A DNA stretch of 64,000 bases, from contig QANU01015964.1 of the NCBI GenBank assembly GCA_003254905.1, positions 97,007 to 161,006 of the forward strand. Reading direction: 5' to 3'. The number at the start of each line of letters is the position of its first letter. The first letter of the stretch is position 1. Below the pieces are notes generated by a model that did not search any database, was not told the DNA's origin, and worked only from the letters and a program-made list of their open reading frames with translations. A program made the position numbers and the translations under genes. Origin of the DNA: Nissolia schottii. Taxonomy: Eukaryota; Streptophyta; Magnoliopsida; Fabales; Fabaceae. Shown piece after piece: positions 47,401-58,774 of the stretch.

Positions 47401-49071
47401 TTTTTTTATTATATACAAAAAATTTCTAATTTTTTTAATGAAACGAAAAAAAAAAAACAAAATGAAAACTTGCATATTGGGCGTTTTGGCATACAACTCT
47501 TTTCGAGATATTCAGCCAAGAAAAATAATTGATGTATAAGAAAGGCCGAAAAATTCCCAACAAAGAAAAGGCAGCTTATTGGAAACGGCAAGTATTGAGT
47601 CTATTGACCAAAAGAAGTAGTGCTGGTTTTACATCAAAACTATTTCAAAGAAAAACCTAAACTTTTTTTGTACGTTTGAAATCAAATGATATGAAAAATG
47701 ATTTGAATTGAATTATAAATTAATTACCATGTTTAAAACTAACACATAAGATGAGAATAAAATTGATTTAAAAATTAATTATCATGTTTAAAATTTATTA
47801 AAATATAAATTAATTTATATTTTTACCATTATTAAAATAAGAATTAAAATTTTTTTAAAATAGTTTTTTGTAAAAATATATTTTTTGAAAAAAATAAAAA
47901 ATGGAAAAAATATTTTTTTCCTTTTTTTTGGAATTTTGTAAAAAATATTTGTTTTTGTAATTTTTTTGTGGGAAAATACTTTTAGTAAAGTTTTTTTTTT
48001 TTGAAATTTTTTTTTAGAAAAAAATATGAATAAAATAGCCTTTTATAATAATAAGTTTAATTTGAAGAAGATAATATAGTTTGTAAATTTAGTTTGTTGA
48101 ATATGAATAAAATAGTCTTTTATATTAAAATGAATTCAATTCTAAAAAAGTCATTACAAAAATTATAGAATTTTTAATATAAGTTACTTGAATTTTTATG
48201 AATTGAGAAAATCAAATCAATTCTCGAAGATAGTAAATATGATTTACAAATCAAATTGCAGTAATTACCTTCGACTTCTTCTACGGATAAATGCTAATTT
48301 CACGACATGCCAATCAGTTCCCATATATAATCATTTCACAGCAGACATAACAGGGACTTACGGAATTGGATTCGATCTTCTATCATTTGATCATAAAATT
48401 TTCTCATCGCAGCCCAATGCAATGAAACAGTTACGCCATCTATTTGAACCCACCCCATTTGTTTCTGCTATTGCATTTTGAAATGCGTTATTTTTAAGAG
48501 CTTGTTAACATTTTACTAATTTATTCTTCTTTCCGCCTTCGTAATTTTTTTATTGATTGTAAAATCTTTTCAATATATTATTTAGAAGTTGGAAGTGTGA
48601 TTTTTCTCTCATGCATGTATCTTAAAAAGTTTTCATATTATGACTTGCTAAGTTCATTCTTTTCGTTTGAGAAAATCTAGCTTCTTCTAATGATAATTTT
48701 AAACACAATGGTGAAATTGCTTGACGTCAATGGTGATCAATCGGAGACTTGAAGAGGGATAATTAAAACAATGAGACATAATGTACAAGTTACTTTATTT
48801 AGAGCTTTTTGCGAAATGCCACCAAATGGGATGGTCATTGTCGGATGAGTTATTTTTACTTCAAAAAGTAAATGATACTTTGATTCTTAATATTTTTTCC
48901 CACAACTTAACAATTCTAATTGTGATTCTTAATGTTTGTCTTGAAAGGTAAATGTCTTTGAATAAGGTAATTTGTGAAGCTATGTTTTGTTTTTGTATAT
49001 TTTAGCACCGGAAATTGGATCATTTGTTATTTATTGGTAAGAAATTAATAGTTGATTTGTGAGTGTGAGGG

Positions 49072-49120
<49 letters not shown>

Positions 49121-49324
49121 GGTATCTATAAAGTGTTAGTAGAACTTACGATACTTAATAATTCTTGAAGAATGTCAAAAGTTTGAAAACAGTTATAATT
49201 TTTTGTTTAATTTTTTAATGTCTTTTAAGATTATTGTTTAACCGACAAAAACAATCATTGTAAAATAACAAAAGTTTAAAAGTATGTCAACAATTTTAAT
49301 TATTTCCATTAATTTTTTTGTTAG
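47401..49324. other. Very AT-rich intergenic DNA
   Basis: Homopolymer-rich (47850-48020 especially). A (GA)n run is at 49077-49112. An open frame at 48188-48481 resembles no known protein and was not accepted as a gene. Confidence 0.4.
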
Positions 49325-49805
49325 AGAACCCGAAGACTAACCACCGGTGTCATCCCCACCCCTATAAAATAAGCCCATAGTGGCGAAGAAAGACAGTTAG
49401 GAGGAGCCTCAAAAATAGATATACCCAAATCCAGAGATCTACAAAGTGATTCATCTCTCAAAAAATAAGATCCAAGTGGACATCCCTATTTCTATTCAGG
49501 AGATCCCAAATAGCAGCAATAGTTAGGAGCTTCCTCATGAAGGGAAGGGCAGAAGACCTCCCCAGCAACAAGAGAAATAACAACCTTAGAGTCGTTATTT
49601 ACTTTAACTCTTCTCCAACCAAGATTCCAAGCTAATTGAAGTCCATGAAACAACCCCATAAACTCCACATGAATGACCGTACAAACCATAAATTAGTAGC
49701 AAAATCACCACGCAAATCTTCGCAAGAATCACGAATAAGTCCTCTAGCACCAGCATAGGAAGCATTTTTATTTGAACCATCAGAATTCAAACACACCTAA
49801 TTCAA
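49325..49805 (-). pseudogene. Remnant of a plant RNase H-like domain (RVT_3 type, retroelement-derived)
   Basis: Minus-strand fragments in more than one frame spell the RNase H layout: LNSDGSNKNASYAGARGLIRD with the first catalytic Asp; then VEFMGLFHGLQLAWNLGWRR with the catalytic Glu; then VNNDSKVVISLV with the next Asp; then the late FEAPPNCLSSPLW tail. A stop codon stands where Trp is expected before CLNSDGS, and frame changes separate the blocks. This is a dead copy of the RNase H-like domain that is common in plant non-LTR element debris. Confidence 0.75.
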
Positions 49806-51778
49806 AGGAGGAAAACGCCGTGACACAAATACTAATGTGAGAATAAATATCAAAAGACACCATAACTTCAAATTTAATTATTGAAATTTCTCCCTTTTTT
49901 TTTCTTTTTTTTTTTTGCTTCCCTTTTTGTATGCGACACTTATTTCTCCCGTATCATGTGACATAGTTAGAGGAAGAAAATTAGTATTATTATATAGATG
50001 CAATGTCTCGAACAATGCATACATCGGACGTTTAAGGGGGAAAGAAACATTTTTTCTACTGACTGAGATGGGTAATAAAAGCAGAAAAAGACAAACGAGG
50101 AAATGTGAGAAATTAGGGTGGCTGCAATGGTTGCATTGCGGGGGAGGCAAAGCAAACTAGCGATGGGAAAGTGGGGACAACAAAATCTGTGGACTATTCC
50201 AAGGAAGATCCTCTCTCCCATTTCAAGCAAGCTATTTGTACAGCAAAATAAATAACATTAGTATAATTCTCTCATTAAAAATATGAATTTTATTATAAAA
50301 AAAATGTGAATATAATAAAATTTATATTTTTGTGAGAAAAATATATGATTGTTATCTATCTATATATATTTTGTTATACATATAGCATTTTGGTTCTTAA
50401 TTTTCGCAAAAACAGTTCACAGTCCTCATACACGGGACACCAAACACAGATAAGAGGAGAGGAGGACTCTGTTCTGTATCAGCCAAATTTTTAGGTCTGA
50501 AAGTTTGGGAAAGTCCCTCTCTATCCCACGGCCCCTACTCCGACTACACATGTCGCTTGCTGTTCTATATATTCTGCCATTTCTTGTCCCCCTATCTACG
50601 TCATGCAATTTACTCGCAAATTTGGTTAATATATTTCTTATTTTTCCTTTTCTAGTTTCTACCATTCACTTGGACTGGCCTAGTTGGCAAAGATACATAT
50701 ATAAAGTTGCTAAATTGCCTTTATTCGTATAAGAATACTAGCTGCATAATAATTTTTGGACGGACAACTCTATTATAAAAGTATGAATTCCATTGTAAAG
50801 AGAGAAAATGAGAATATTGTAAATATTTTTAATTACATTAACGATCAATGATAAATATCAATGCAAATCTTTAAGCATTCAATGGAAACTTGGGAAAATA
50901 TATGAGAAAATGAATATTGAGTTGTTAAGTTGTATAGAGGGGCTAAAATGGTAAAAAAAAAGAGACTGTTGTTTGTTGGCGCCAGTCAGTGTTTCCGACG
51001 GTTGGGCATGCGAGAAGATGTAGACCGTACATGGAAAAAATGAATGGACCAGACTCGTGCCACGTCAGAATATGAGACCAACCAGGCGCTAACAACGCGG
51101 GTAAAGTGTTGCCTAAATTCAAAATGACTATTTTGACCACAACACATAATTAGATTTAAAAATACATCGTGACTTAATTTGTTTCGTGAGAAAATTTCAG
51201 TGTCAGGTAGACAACATTTCTTCGTTCTGGTTGTTATTTAATAATTTTATGGTGTAGAGAATCCGTGCACGACTATCAGAAAAAATCAGAAGAAAAGATT
51301 GATGTGTCTGCGTTTGTGCCAGGTTATGCCGTATTCTGTGTAGACTGTAGTATTTGGTGGTGCATATCTAGTGTCCTCTGTTTCACTCTACCAAGGTAGA
51401 CAACACAAACACAGATTTGCAGCTAGTAGCAGCACCAAACCCTATTATTATAAACACGGATTGACCAAAATGGCCTTGTTTCGAAAATTGAATTGCGAAC
51501 TCCTCCCTCCCCTCGCTTCTTCCGACTACAATAAATAAATTGTTGATGCTTTTTCATGAGATAATCCTTTAAATAGATAGATTCATTTTAGAAAATAAAG
51601 TAAATAATTTTATTATATAATTAATAAAATGATATTGAGCTTTATTATTTTTTATTAATTTAATAGTAAAATTATTCACTTTATCTTCTAAAATCCTCTA
51701 AAGCAAGGGGAGCTATGTGGATTTTTTACATACATATGGCACTTAGAATTTTTTAATCCCATAATATGGTCACTGGGA
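49806..51778. other. Intergenic DNA, nothing certain
   Basis: No gene accepted. Parts (50440-50660, 51000-51480) are closer to average GC, with short frames only. These could include promoter or untranslated DNA, but no family was recognised. Confidence 0.35.
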
Positions 51779-52017
51779 AAAAATTACAAGAGTATGGGCG
51801 GATTTTCTGAAATCTCCACACTATGGGGTGATTTCAGAAAAATCTAAATTTATCTTTTTTTTTTTAATTTTCGGGGCTGAAATCTCCACCAAGGGTGGTG
51901 ATTTCAGACTCTGAAATCTCCCTGACCAGTGGAGATTTCAGCGATGCGAAATCCTATGCTGTAAAATCTCCCTGACAAGTGGAGATTTCAGAAATTCGCC
52001 CATACTCCTGTAATTTT
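51779..52017. repeat. Array of four 31-33-nt hairpins inside a larger inverted repeat
   Basis: Four palindromic units share the arms CTGAAATCTCC / GGAGATTTCAG or variants: 51807-51837, 51877-51907, 51911-51941 and 51959-51991. The third has a perfect 11-bp stem with a 9-nt loop. The outer ~37 bases at each side (ATTACAAGAGTATGGGCG on the left, CGCCCATACTCCTGTAAT on the right) are also inverted repeats, so the whole region can fold as one long hairpin. Probably a MITE-like element, but the repeated internal hairpins are unusual. Confidence 0.8.
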
Positions 52018-52999
52018 GCATTTTAGCCCATATATTCAGATTTCTCTCTCTCCCAAACCATATAAATGTTAAAACCCCTGTTTATGTTTCATTTCCTGAT
52101 GTTGTTTTTATAATATGGTTATGAATTTCAATTTGTTTGAGCGATTCTATTTGAATGAGGTAAAAATCTAGTAGTTTTGAGGGAGCCTTCCTATTATAGC
52201 AGGCGGAATCATCTCAAACTAATTTTAAATTTTAAATACCAACGATTCTCGAAAAAATAAATAAATACAAATAATGATTTGAGTTTAAAATGAATCAAAT
52301 TAAGTCATGGATTATTTTTAACTTGATTCTTTAATAATTTAATAAGCTGAGTTTGTAAGCTCGTAAGTAAAATTTGAGCTCAAGATTTTAAATTTTAACA
52401 CATTTGTAAAAGGAGTTGTTACAAACAATTCGGTTAAGATTGAAATAATTCGTAACTTTTATCTTGTGTAAGACATAAAAACCCTTGAAATAGTGTCACA
52501 TGATGGTTTGATCAATGTTTCGACATGGTGGTGGGGATGGTATCTGAAAAAAAGTCACCCTGACACCCAAATCAATGTATGAGTGATATGTGGTGTTAAT
52601 GTGTGTGAGACTTATCTTATGAAGTAGCAAAGTCACTCTTTTATAGTCCAAGTATGGACGCTTAGGATTCGGTAACGTTTATAAATTTTTATGAGAATTT
52701 ATATAGATTTTTGTAATGTTTATAACAGTTGCAAGTCATTAAGTCGAGTAAGATTGAGATCTGGTTGAACGTTTTCATCAAATCATCTCATCATGTCTAT
52801 CAGGCCTAAGTCCTTATCAGATTTAATCCATAACAAGAGTCAAACTTAAATTTTGCTATGTTCGAGTCAATAACACTTGGCTTGATACATAAACAGTTAC
52901 ACTCAATTATATATATAAATTTTTAAGATGAATTATAATTTAAAGTATGTTGTCTTGATTATAATCAATAAAATTTCACTTGATAATTTTGTATAATGT
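52018..52999. other. Intergenic DNA
   Basis: No gene recognised. The region from about 52240 has scattered words (CTCATAAG, GAGTCAAACT) resembling degenerate copies of a GAGTC-rich repeat also seen at 53.40-53.56 kb. Confidence 0.35.
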
Positions 53000-53254
53000 C
53001 TATAATATACTAATTTTTATGTATAAACAACGGGGTCCAACAAGGAACACTATAGCCTCACAATACGAGAAAAAGAGATACCGACAACATTTACCAAAAA
53101 AAACATTAGAAATAATAACAGGAACACTATTAAAAAGTTTCATGTCTTGATGAAGATTGAGTCCCTTCTTAGCAAGCCCATCAAGACAATGATTGACCTC
53201 TCTGAAGATGTGGGAGATCCTTACCTCCCCATGGATATGACGGAGGTCGTACAT
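53000..53254 (-). pseudogene. C-terminal fragment of an RNase H-like domain
   Basis: The minus strand encodes EVRISHIFREVNHCLDGLAK followed by KGLNLHQDMKLF. This is the end of the plant RVT_3 RNase H-like domain (usual form RISHVxREANxCADxLAKxG). Only about 45 recognisable residues remain and no upstream domain adjoins. A separate remnant from the one at 49.3-49.8 kb, on the same strand. Confidence 0.7.
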
Positions 53255-56109
53255 AGTAGTAAGGAGGGTTCAACACATGCCTAGTCCCACTATTACCGTT
53301 GCAAAACTAAGTAAGAACATCAATTTAAATGTTCAATTTATATTTTTCTTGATACTTTTGATTGATATATAGATAAATATCTTAACTTATTAAATTTAAA
53401 AGATTATAGCTGACTTGTGAATTAATCCAAACTCACAATTTTTTTTTTAAATGAGTCAAGTATGAGTTTAAAAATTGAATTCATTTGTTAATGAGTCAAA
53501 CTCATTTTAACAAACCTAACTGTGAGTTTTGTTAAACTCGATTCAACTTGTGTCACTTTTAATCCGGTATATAATGCAAGTATGACTTATTAGATTAGAT
53601 GAACAATAATTGCCCCGTAGACAAGAATAGATCGTATGATACAAATCTTTGGCACGATCTAAAACCCACAGACAGGGACCAATTATTTATGAGAAACGAA
53701 ATGGTAAACAATGTATACACACGACATTACTCCAAGAGTGTATCTATCTCCCATAGATTAATTAGATATGCCATATGCACAAAGCAAAGGGTCCATTTCT
53801 GAAAGACTCTTTGCATTTAGGGGTGTGTAGAATAGAAGGCAGATTCCTCCTTTCCCCGCTTTTAATGCCATGTGCCAGCTCCAGCATCCAGCAAAGTGCC
53901 TTTTTGCCACTTCTTTTTTCCTTTTCTATGATATCATGCAATTGAATACATAATCTATATGTTATATTATATGATTACGCATATTGTATATTTCGAAGTT
54001 ATCTATGGGAAAGCGCAGCTAAATAAAGTAGTTATCAACAGAAGCGGACAATTAATAATGTGCGGCCACTAAAGTTACAGATGAAGCCAATTAACCGAGG
54101 GAGTAGTCTCATGTGTCACCATCTTCAATTTAAGGTATGCAGTGCAAAAAGGTTACCATTAAATGATTAATGTATATTTTGTCATCATGTCACGCACAGC
54201 TTTATGAGTTGTTTGGAAATTAGGCGGAAGCAATTAATAAAAATCACTGTTTGTAGAAGCGAAGGGCGAGAGGGATATTTGGGTAATGCGAAAGGGATGA
54301 GATATGCCCACAGAATATTGCCTATGCAGATTTGAAAGCAACGAACGGGTGATACACAAAGATTGAGATGGGGTAGTCACAGATTTTGTAGACAGTACAG
54401 TAGATATGTGAAATTAAGCTACCCTGGTTTTTTGGTACTTGGCTTCGTTTCAAGTGCTCTATGCTTGTCTAGCTGGATAAGGCACCAAATGCCACCCTCC
54501 AGTCAAAATATTTGTAATTTATTGGGTACATAAGACAAGAGAAAATTTATCTTGTTTTAATAGATTATCAAATAGAAATTATTATCTATAGTCATTATAT
54601 ATTTATGTGTCTTTTTTTTTTCTACTAACTTCTTCTTTTTTTATACATGAAGCCATGTGTCCATCACCAGTAAAAACTTATTAATTTTATTATAGTAAGT
54701 GAGTTCACACAAAGTGATGGACAACTGATCATGAAATGTTTGACTACAAACTTTTAAAAGAGAGCTTCTTCTCCAAATTAATTTTACTAAATTACACTAA
54801 GGCTTGTGTTGGTGCTGTGGCTTTTTGAGAGCTCATAAACTCGTTAACTCTAAAAAAATTACTTTCAAAAAGTTATAACAGTATTATTTGATAAAATAAG
54901 CAAAAGTTATAATAGTATTAAATCTGTCTTTATATTTAAAATTATTATAATAAACATAAACATTAAAAAAAGGTAATAATAACCATTAAAATTTAATGAT
55001 ATATTAATATTTTAATATATAAAGAGCATAAATCAACTCTAAAAATCATGATTAAACTTTTTGAAAATTTTTATTTCCTTCTAAAATCTAACTCGCAAAC
55101 ATACTCTTACTATCTTAATTCAAATTTGATTTAATCTATCTATATCTATCATATTTGAGGATTATTACATTGTTTAAAATATAATGTGAATGGATATGTT
55201 ATTTACAACTTGGGGAGGGGGGGGGATTATATTCTATAGTGACTTTTTAGAATCTCTTGTTACTCGTAATTGTGATTTTATTAATTTGTTATAGGATGTA
55301 AATAAGTTTACGAAAGATCACATTAATTTGTATACTATATCTTTGAAAAATATAAATTACTTACATTATATAATTTTTAAAAATATGTACGAAATAAGTG
55401 CCGAAAATAAGGACAAGCATGCTATTTGCATTCGGCAGAATATTGTCTCACACGCGAATGTGGTTGTGTAGGATATGTAGCGTACACGGGAGGCAAGGAC
55501 ATATCAGTTTCACGAATTTGGGTAGATCAGAACTTGATTGTAATGGGGCGTGCATCATTATTTTAACGAATTAAAGAAAGAAAGAAAGAAATTGTTCATG
55601 TACGTTCATATGAAATTATGAAATGCTATTTGCGTATGATCAAAATTATAAATCCACCGATGGTTTTTCATTTTTTTTTTTAAATTATGTAATTTGTGGG
55701 GCTGTTATGAGTCGTATGACTTATGACGAGGGCAGCTTTTGTTAGTTTATTTTATTTTATTTTATTTTATTATATTAAGAAAGGGGGAAAAAACTCCATT
55801 CATTGCTTAGACCTTAGTGGAGTGGACCACTAATCACTATCTGAATAGACTCTATCTTGGTGGTAGAAGTGCTGTTGGAACAGATTCTCAATCGCGTCGC
55901 TCAACTAGTCTACTTGTGTTCATAAAATACAATCGATTTTTCTCCGTTTTAGATGAATATGTGATGTGATATATCATCTATCAAATATTAGATAAATTTA
56001 TATTTTGTTAATATACAAGATTTTTCATTTAATAAATGCAATCTTTCAAGAAGTCCTGTAAAATATATATATTTTTTGCTCAGTAATATTTCCAATTTTA
56101 AGTCCTGAT
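53255..56109. other. Intergenic DNA without a recognisable gene
   Basis: Only short frames. A (TTTTA)n run at 55748-55770 and a G run at 55217-55226. Region 53820-54480 is nearer average GC and could be regulatory, but nothing definite was found. Confidence 0.4.
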
Positions 56110-57000
56110 AATGGAATAATTGGTGTTAAAGATGTGGCGCTTTAAAGGAAGGAAAATGCTTTGTACACTAAAAAATATATTCACCAAATATTCACTAATA
56201 TCAAATATTAATATTTTTTCTCTCCAACTCTCTCTAACTCACGTTCTTTTCTCTCTCGTCGCCTTTCTTTTTTTCATTCTAATCACACACTTTTCTTTTA
56301 TTTTTGTTCAATTATTTCACCATGGAGAGCATAAACAAATACATTTTTCTATGGTGTAATTAATGTTTATTTATTTGTGTTGTAATGTTTGTTTATAAGT
56401 ATTGTAATTTTTTTTATTTATTCATTTCTGTGTGGTGTAAGTTTGTTTATTTATTCATTTTTGTGTGATGTAATGTTTGTTCACATGTAGTATAATATTT
56501 GTTTATGTGTATTGTAATGTTTGTTTATGAATTTGTAACGTTTATTTTAAAGTGCTATAATGTTTGTTTATTTGTGATGTAATTTTTATTTATGAAAGAA
56601 TGAGTGAAGGAGCTCTTCACTATTTTTTTTTGTGATGTATCATTTTATTTTATTTTTCGCGTTTCATAAAGTTAGTTTATTTATTTTTTAACATTTGTTC
56701 ATTTATTTTGTAATGCTTGTTTATAAGATAGTGTGAATACACACATTTTAGAGTATGAGTGTGGGAAGGAGAGAGAGTATGCGATAGTTACCTTTTGACA
56801 TTTGATGTGTCGCATGTCTCATTTTATATCACTTCTATATGTGAAAATGTTTGCTCATCAATTTTATAATGTTTGTTCATCTATATATAAAGTATTTATT
56901 GAACAACTAATAAATACTTTTTGGTGTAGACATAAAATTGCTCTAAGTATAAAAATAAAAAATTATTACGTAATGACAAAATAAATAATATGACTATGTG
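56110..57000 (+). mobile_element. Minisatellite-bearing repeat element, copy B (plus orientation)
   Basis: TAATGTTTGTTTAT-type units, about 20-25 bp each, run from about 56355 to 56720. They are followed by TTTTAGAGTATGAGTGTGGG and CTATATGTGAAAATGTTTGC, which pair with the same blocks in copy A on the opposite strand at 46.4-46.7 kb. No coding potential. Confidence 0.75.
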
Positions 57001-57377
57001 AGTCACGTAATGACCCAAAAAGGAAATGCATCTGCTGTTTAGATATGATTGATTCTGTGTATAATTAAGTATGGTTTTGAAAAATTGTTAGCAATTGTCG
57101 AGGATAATACAGTGCAGATTGCTATATAATATACATTGAAAAGTTATCTAACTTGATGTTGGAATATTCATTCCAGTATTTATAATCATCAACAGATATA
57201 TTTATTTTTCTCGTTTCACCTCCAATTATAAAGGTCCAATTTGGTAATTGACTGAGGGTGATTTAATAGTAAGAAATTTATGCAGTATATGTAAGTTCTA
57301 GTGTTAAAAAAAAATGCAACTTGATATCTCTTAATAGCCATGCTACTTGGATATATCTCAACATATTGGTATGTATT

Positions 57378-57564
57378 TTTATTTTAGGTTGCCTACCCGG
57401 TATTCAAGGCTTAGCCTTGACTAATCTGGGTGGACCCGGGTCGCGCACCTGACTATGGCGAATGAGTCTCCCAGCGGGGATAACTGCGTTCACAAGGTCT
57501 CAAACTTGGGACCTTGCTTAAGCGATACCAAACCGCTTACCACTTGTACCAACCTTCGTTGGTT
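57378..57564 (-). mobile_element. tRNA-derived SINE, second family, about 187 bp
   Basis: On the minus strand it starts ACCAACGAAGGTTGGTACAAG, with an A-box-like TGGTACAAGTGGTAAG and a B-box-like AGTTTGAGACC. It is flanked by the perfect 15-bp direct repeat ATATTGGTATGTATT at 57363-57377 and 57565-57579. The 3' end is short and T-rich on the plus strand. Sequence differs from the SINE at 26.0 kb, so it is another family. Confidence 0.88.
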
Positions 57565-58167
57565 ATATTGGTATGTATTAGTGCCTCGTAATCTTTTTCT
57601 CTTCTTTCTTAACCTTGTGTGCCTTGATTAGGCAGCATTTTTTTAGTGGATTATTACGTGAGATATGACATATTATGGGGGAAAAAATACATGTACTGTT
57701 TTAATTATTTTCAAAGAGACTAAATTTAAGATTGGTGGGAAATATAGCAAACAAAATTGTATTTTAACTAAATAATTATTTAAAAAATAAAATAAAATAT
57801 TTTTAAAAAATTATTAGATGAGCATAAGTGTAATATCATTTTGTCAGAATTAATTTTGTAAATGCATATTTTACAAGGGCAAAATGAGTAGCAGATAAAC
57901 ACAATCATATAAAAGATGATGAGACTCATAAGAGTTGGATTCACTTTATTGAGTTGATCTTTTAATTATGAGGATGAAAAATATATTTAGCAGATAATAA
58001 TTTATCACTTCATGAATTTAATTATTATAAGTAGATTAATTATTACTTTATGGATAATGAATACCGAGGTTCACCTTAATTTAAAAAGAAAAGAATAATT
58101 TTTTATATTATTTTTTCACTTAATCTTACGGATTTATTACATATATATTGCTTCCAAAGAATTTATA

Positions 58168-58370
58168 TCCCATAATATATTTTATGTAAAAAATTTACAT
58201 TTGCATGGGTCTGAATCTGAAATCGCTACACCTGTGTTCAGACTCCAGACTTTTTAAAAAAAAAAAAAGTTTGAAATTGTGACAAAGTGTAGCTATTTCA
58301 GACTTGAATTCATACAATTATAATTTTGTATTCTAACCCATATTTTGGGATGCAAGTTATTCTACCCCCA
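58168..58370. repeat. Diverged relative of the 51.8-kb hairpin element
   Basis: Shares the flanks TATCCCATAATAT on the left and TAATTTTGTATTCTAACCCA on the right with the 51.8-kb element (ATCCCATAATAT; TAATTTTGCATTTTAGCCCA). It has one internal inverted repeat, CTGAAATCGCTACAC (58217-58231) against GTGTAGCTATTTCAG (58287-58301), one mismatch in 15. It lies about 400 bases upstream of the APRT start codon. Confidence 0.65.
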
Positions 58371-58774
58371 TTGATAAGTAAAGAGACCTAATCTTACACT
58401 TTTATTTAATTTAGAACTTATGTGACAAGTGAGTCTGATTTTTAATTAATAGTGTAAGATGGAAAAGAATAACACGAGAGATGAAAAAAAAAGAAAAGAA
58501 AAGAAAGTGTTAGATTTGTGCACAAGAATCTCTAAGCATCTCTATCATTCTTAGCTTATACGAACACTAGCTCCAAATTCTTGTTCCTCTCTCTCTCTGA
58601 CTATGATTTGTTGGTGCTAGTGAATCAAATTTGGCTTATTTCACCATTTGCCAACGCACTCCCCCTCTTTAAAAACAACATCCGCATACTAAACTCGCTC
58701 GCTCACTCACTCACCCACTCACCTTCCCTCTCCTTCCTCTGCCTTTTCCCTCTCTCTACTCATTACTCAACACA

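Noticed and set aside
48188-48481. 97-codon plus-strand frame
   Set aside because: No similarity to a known family, AT-rich surroundings, no splice partners or promoter signals. Length is within chance expectation.
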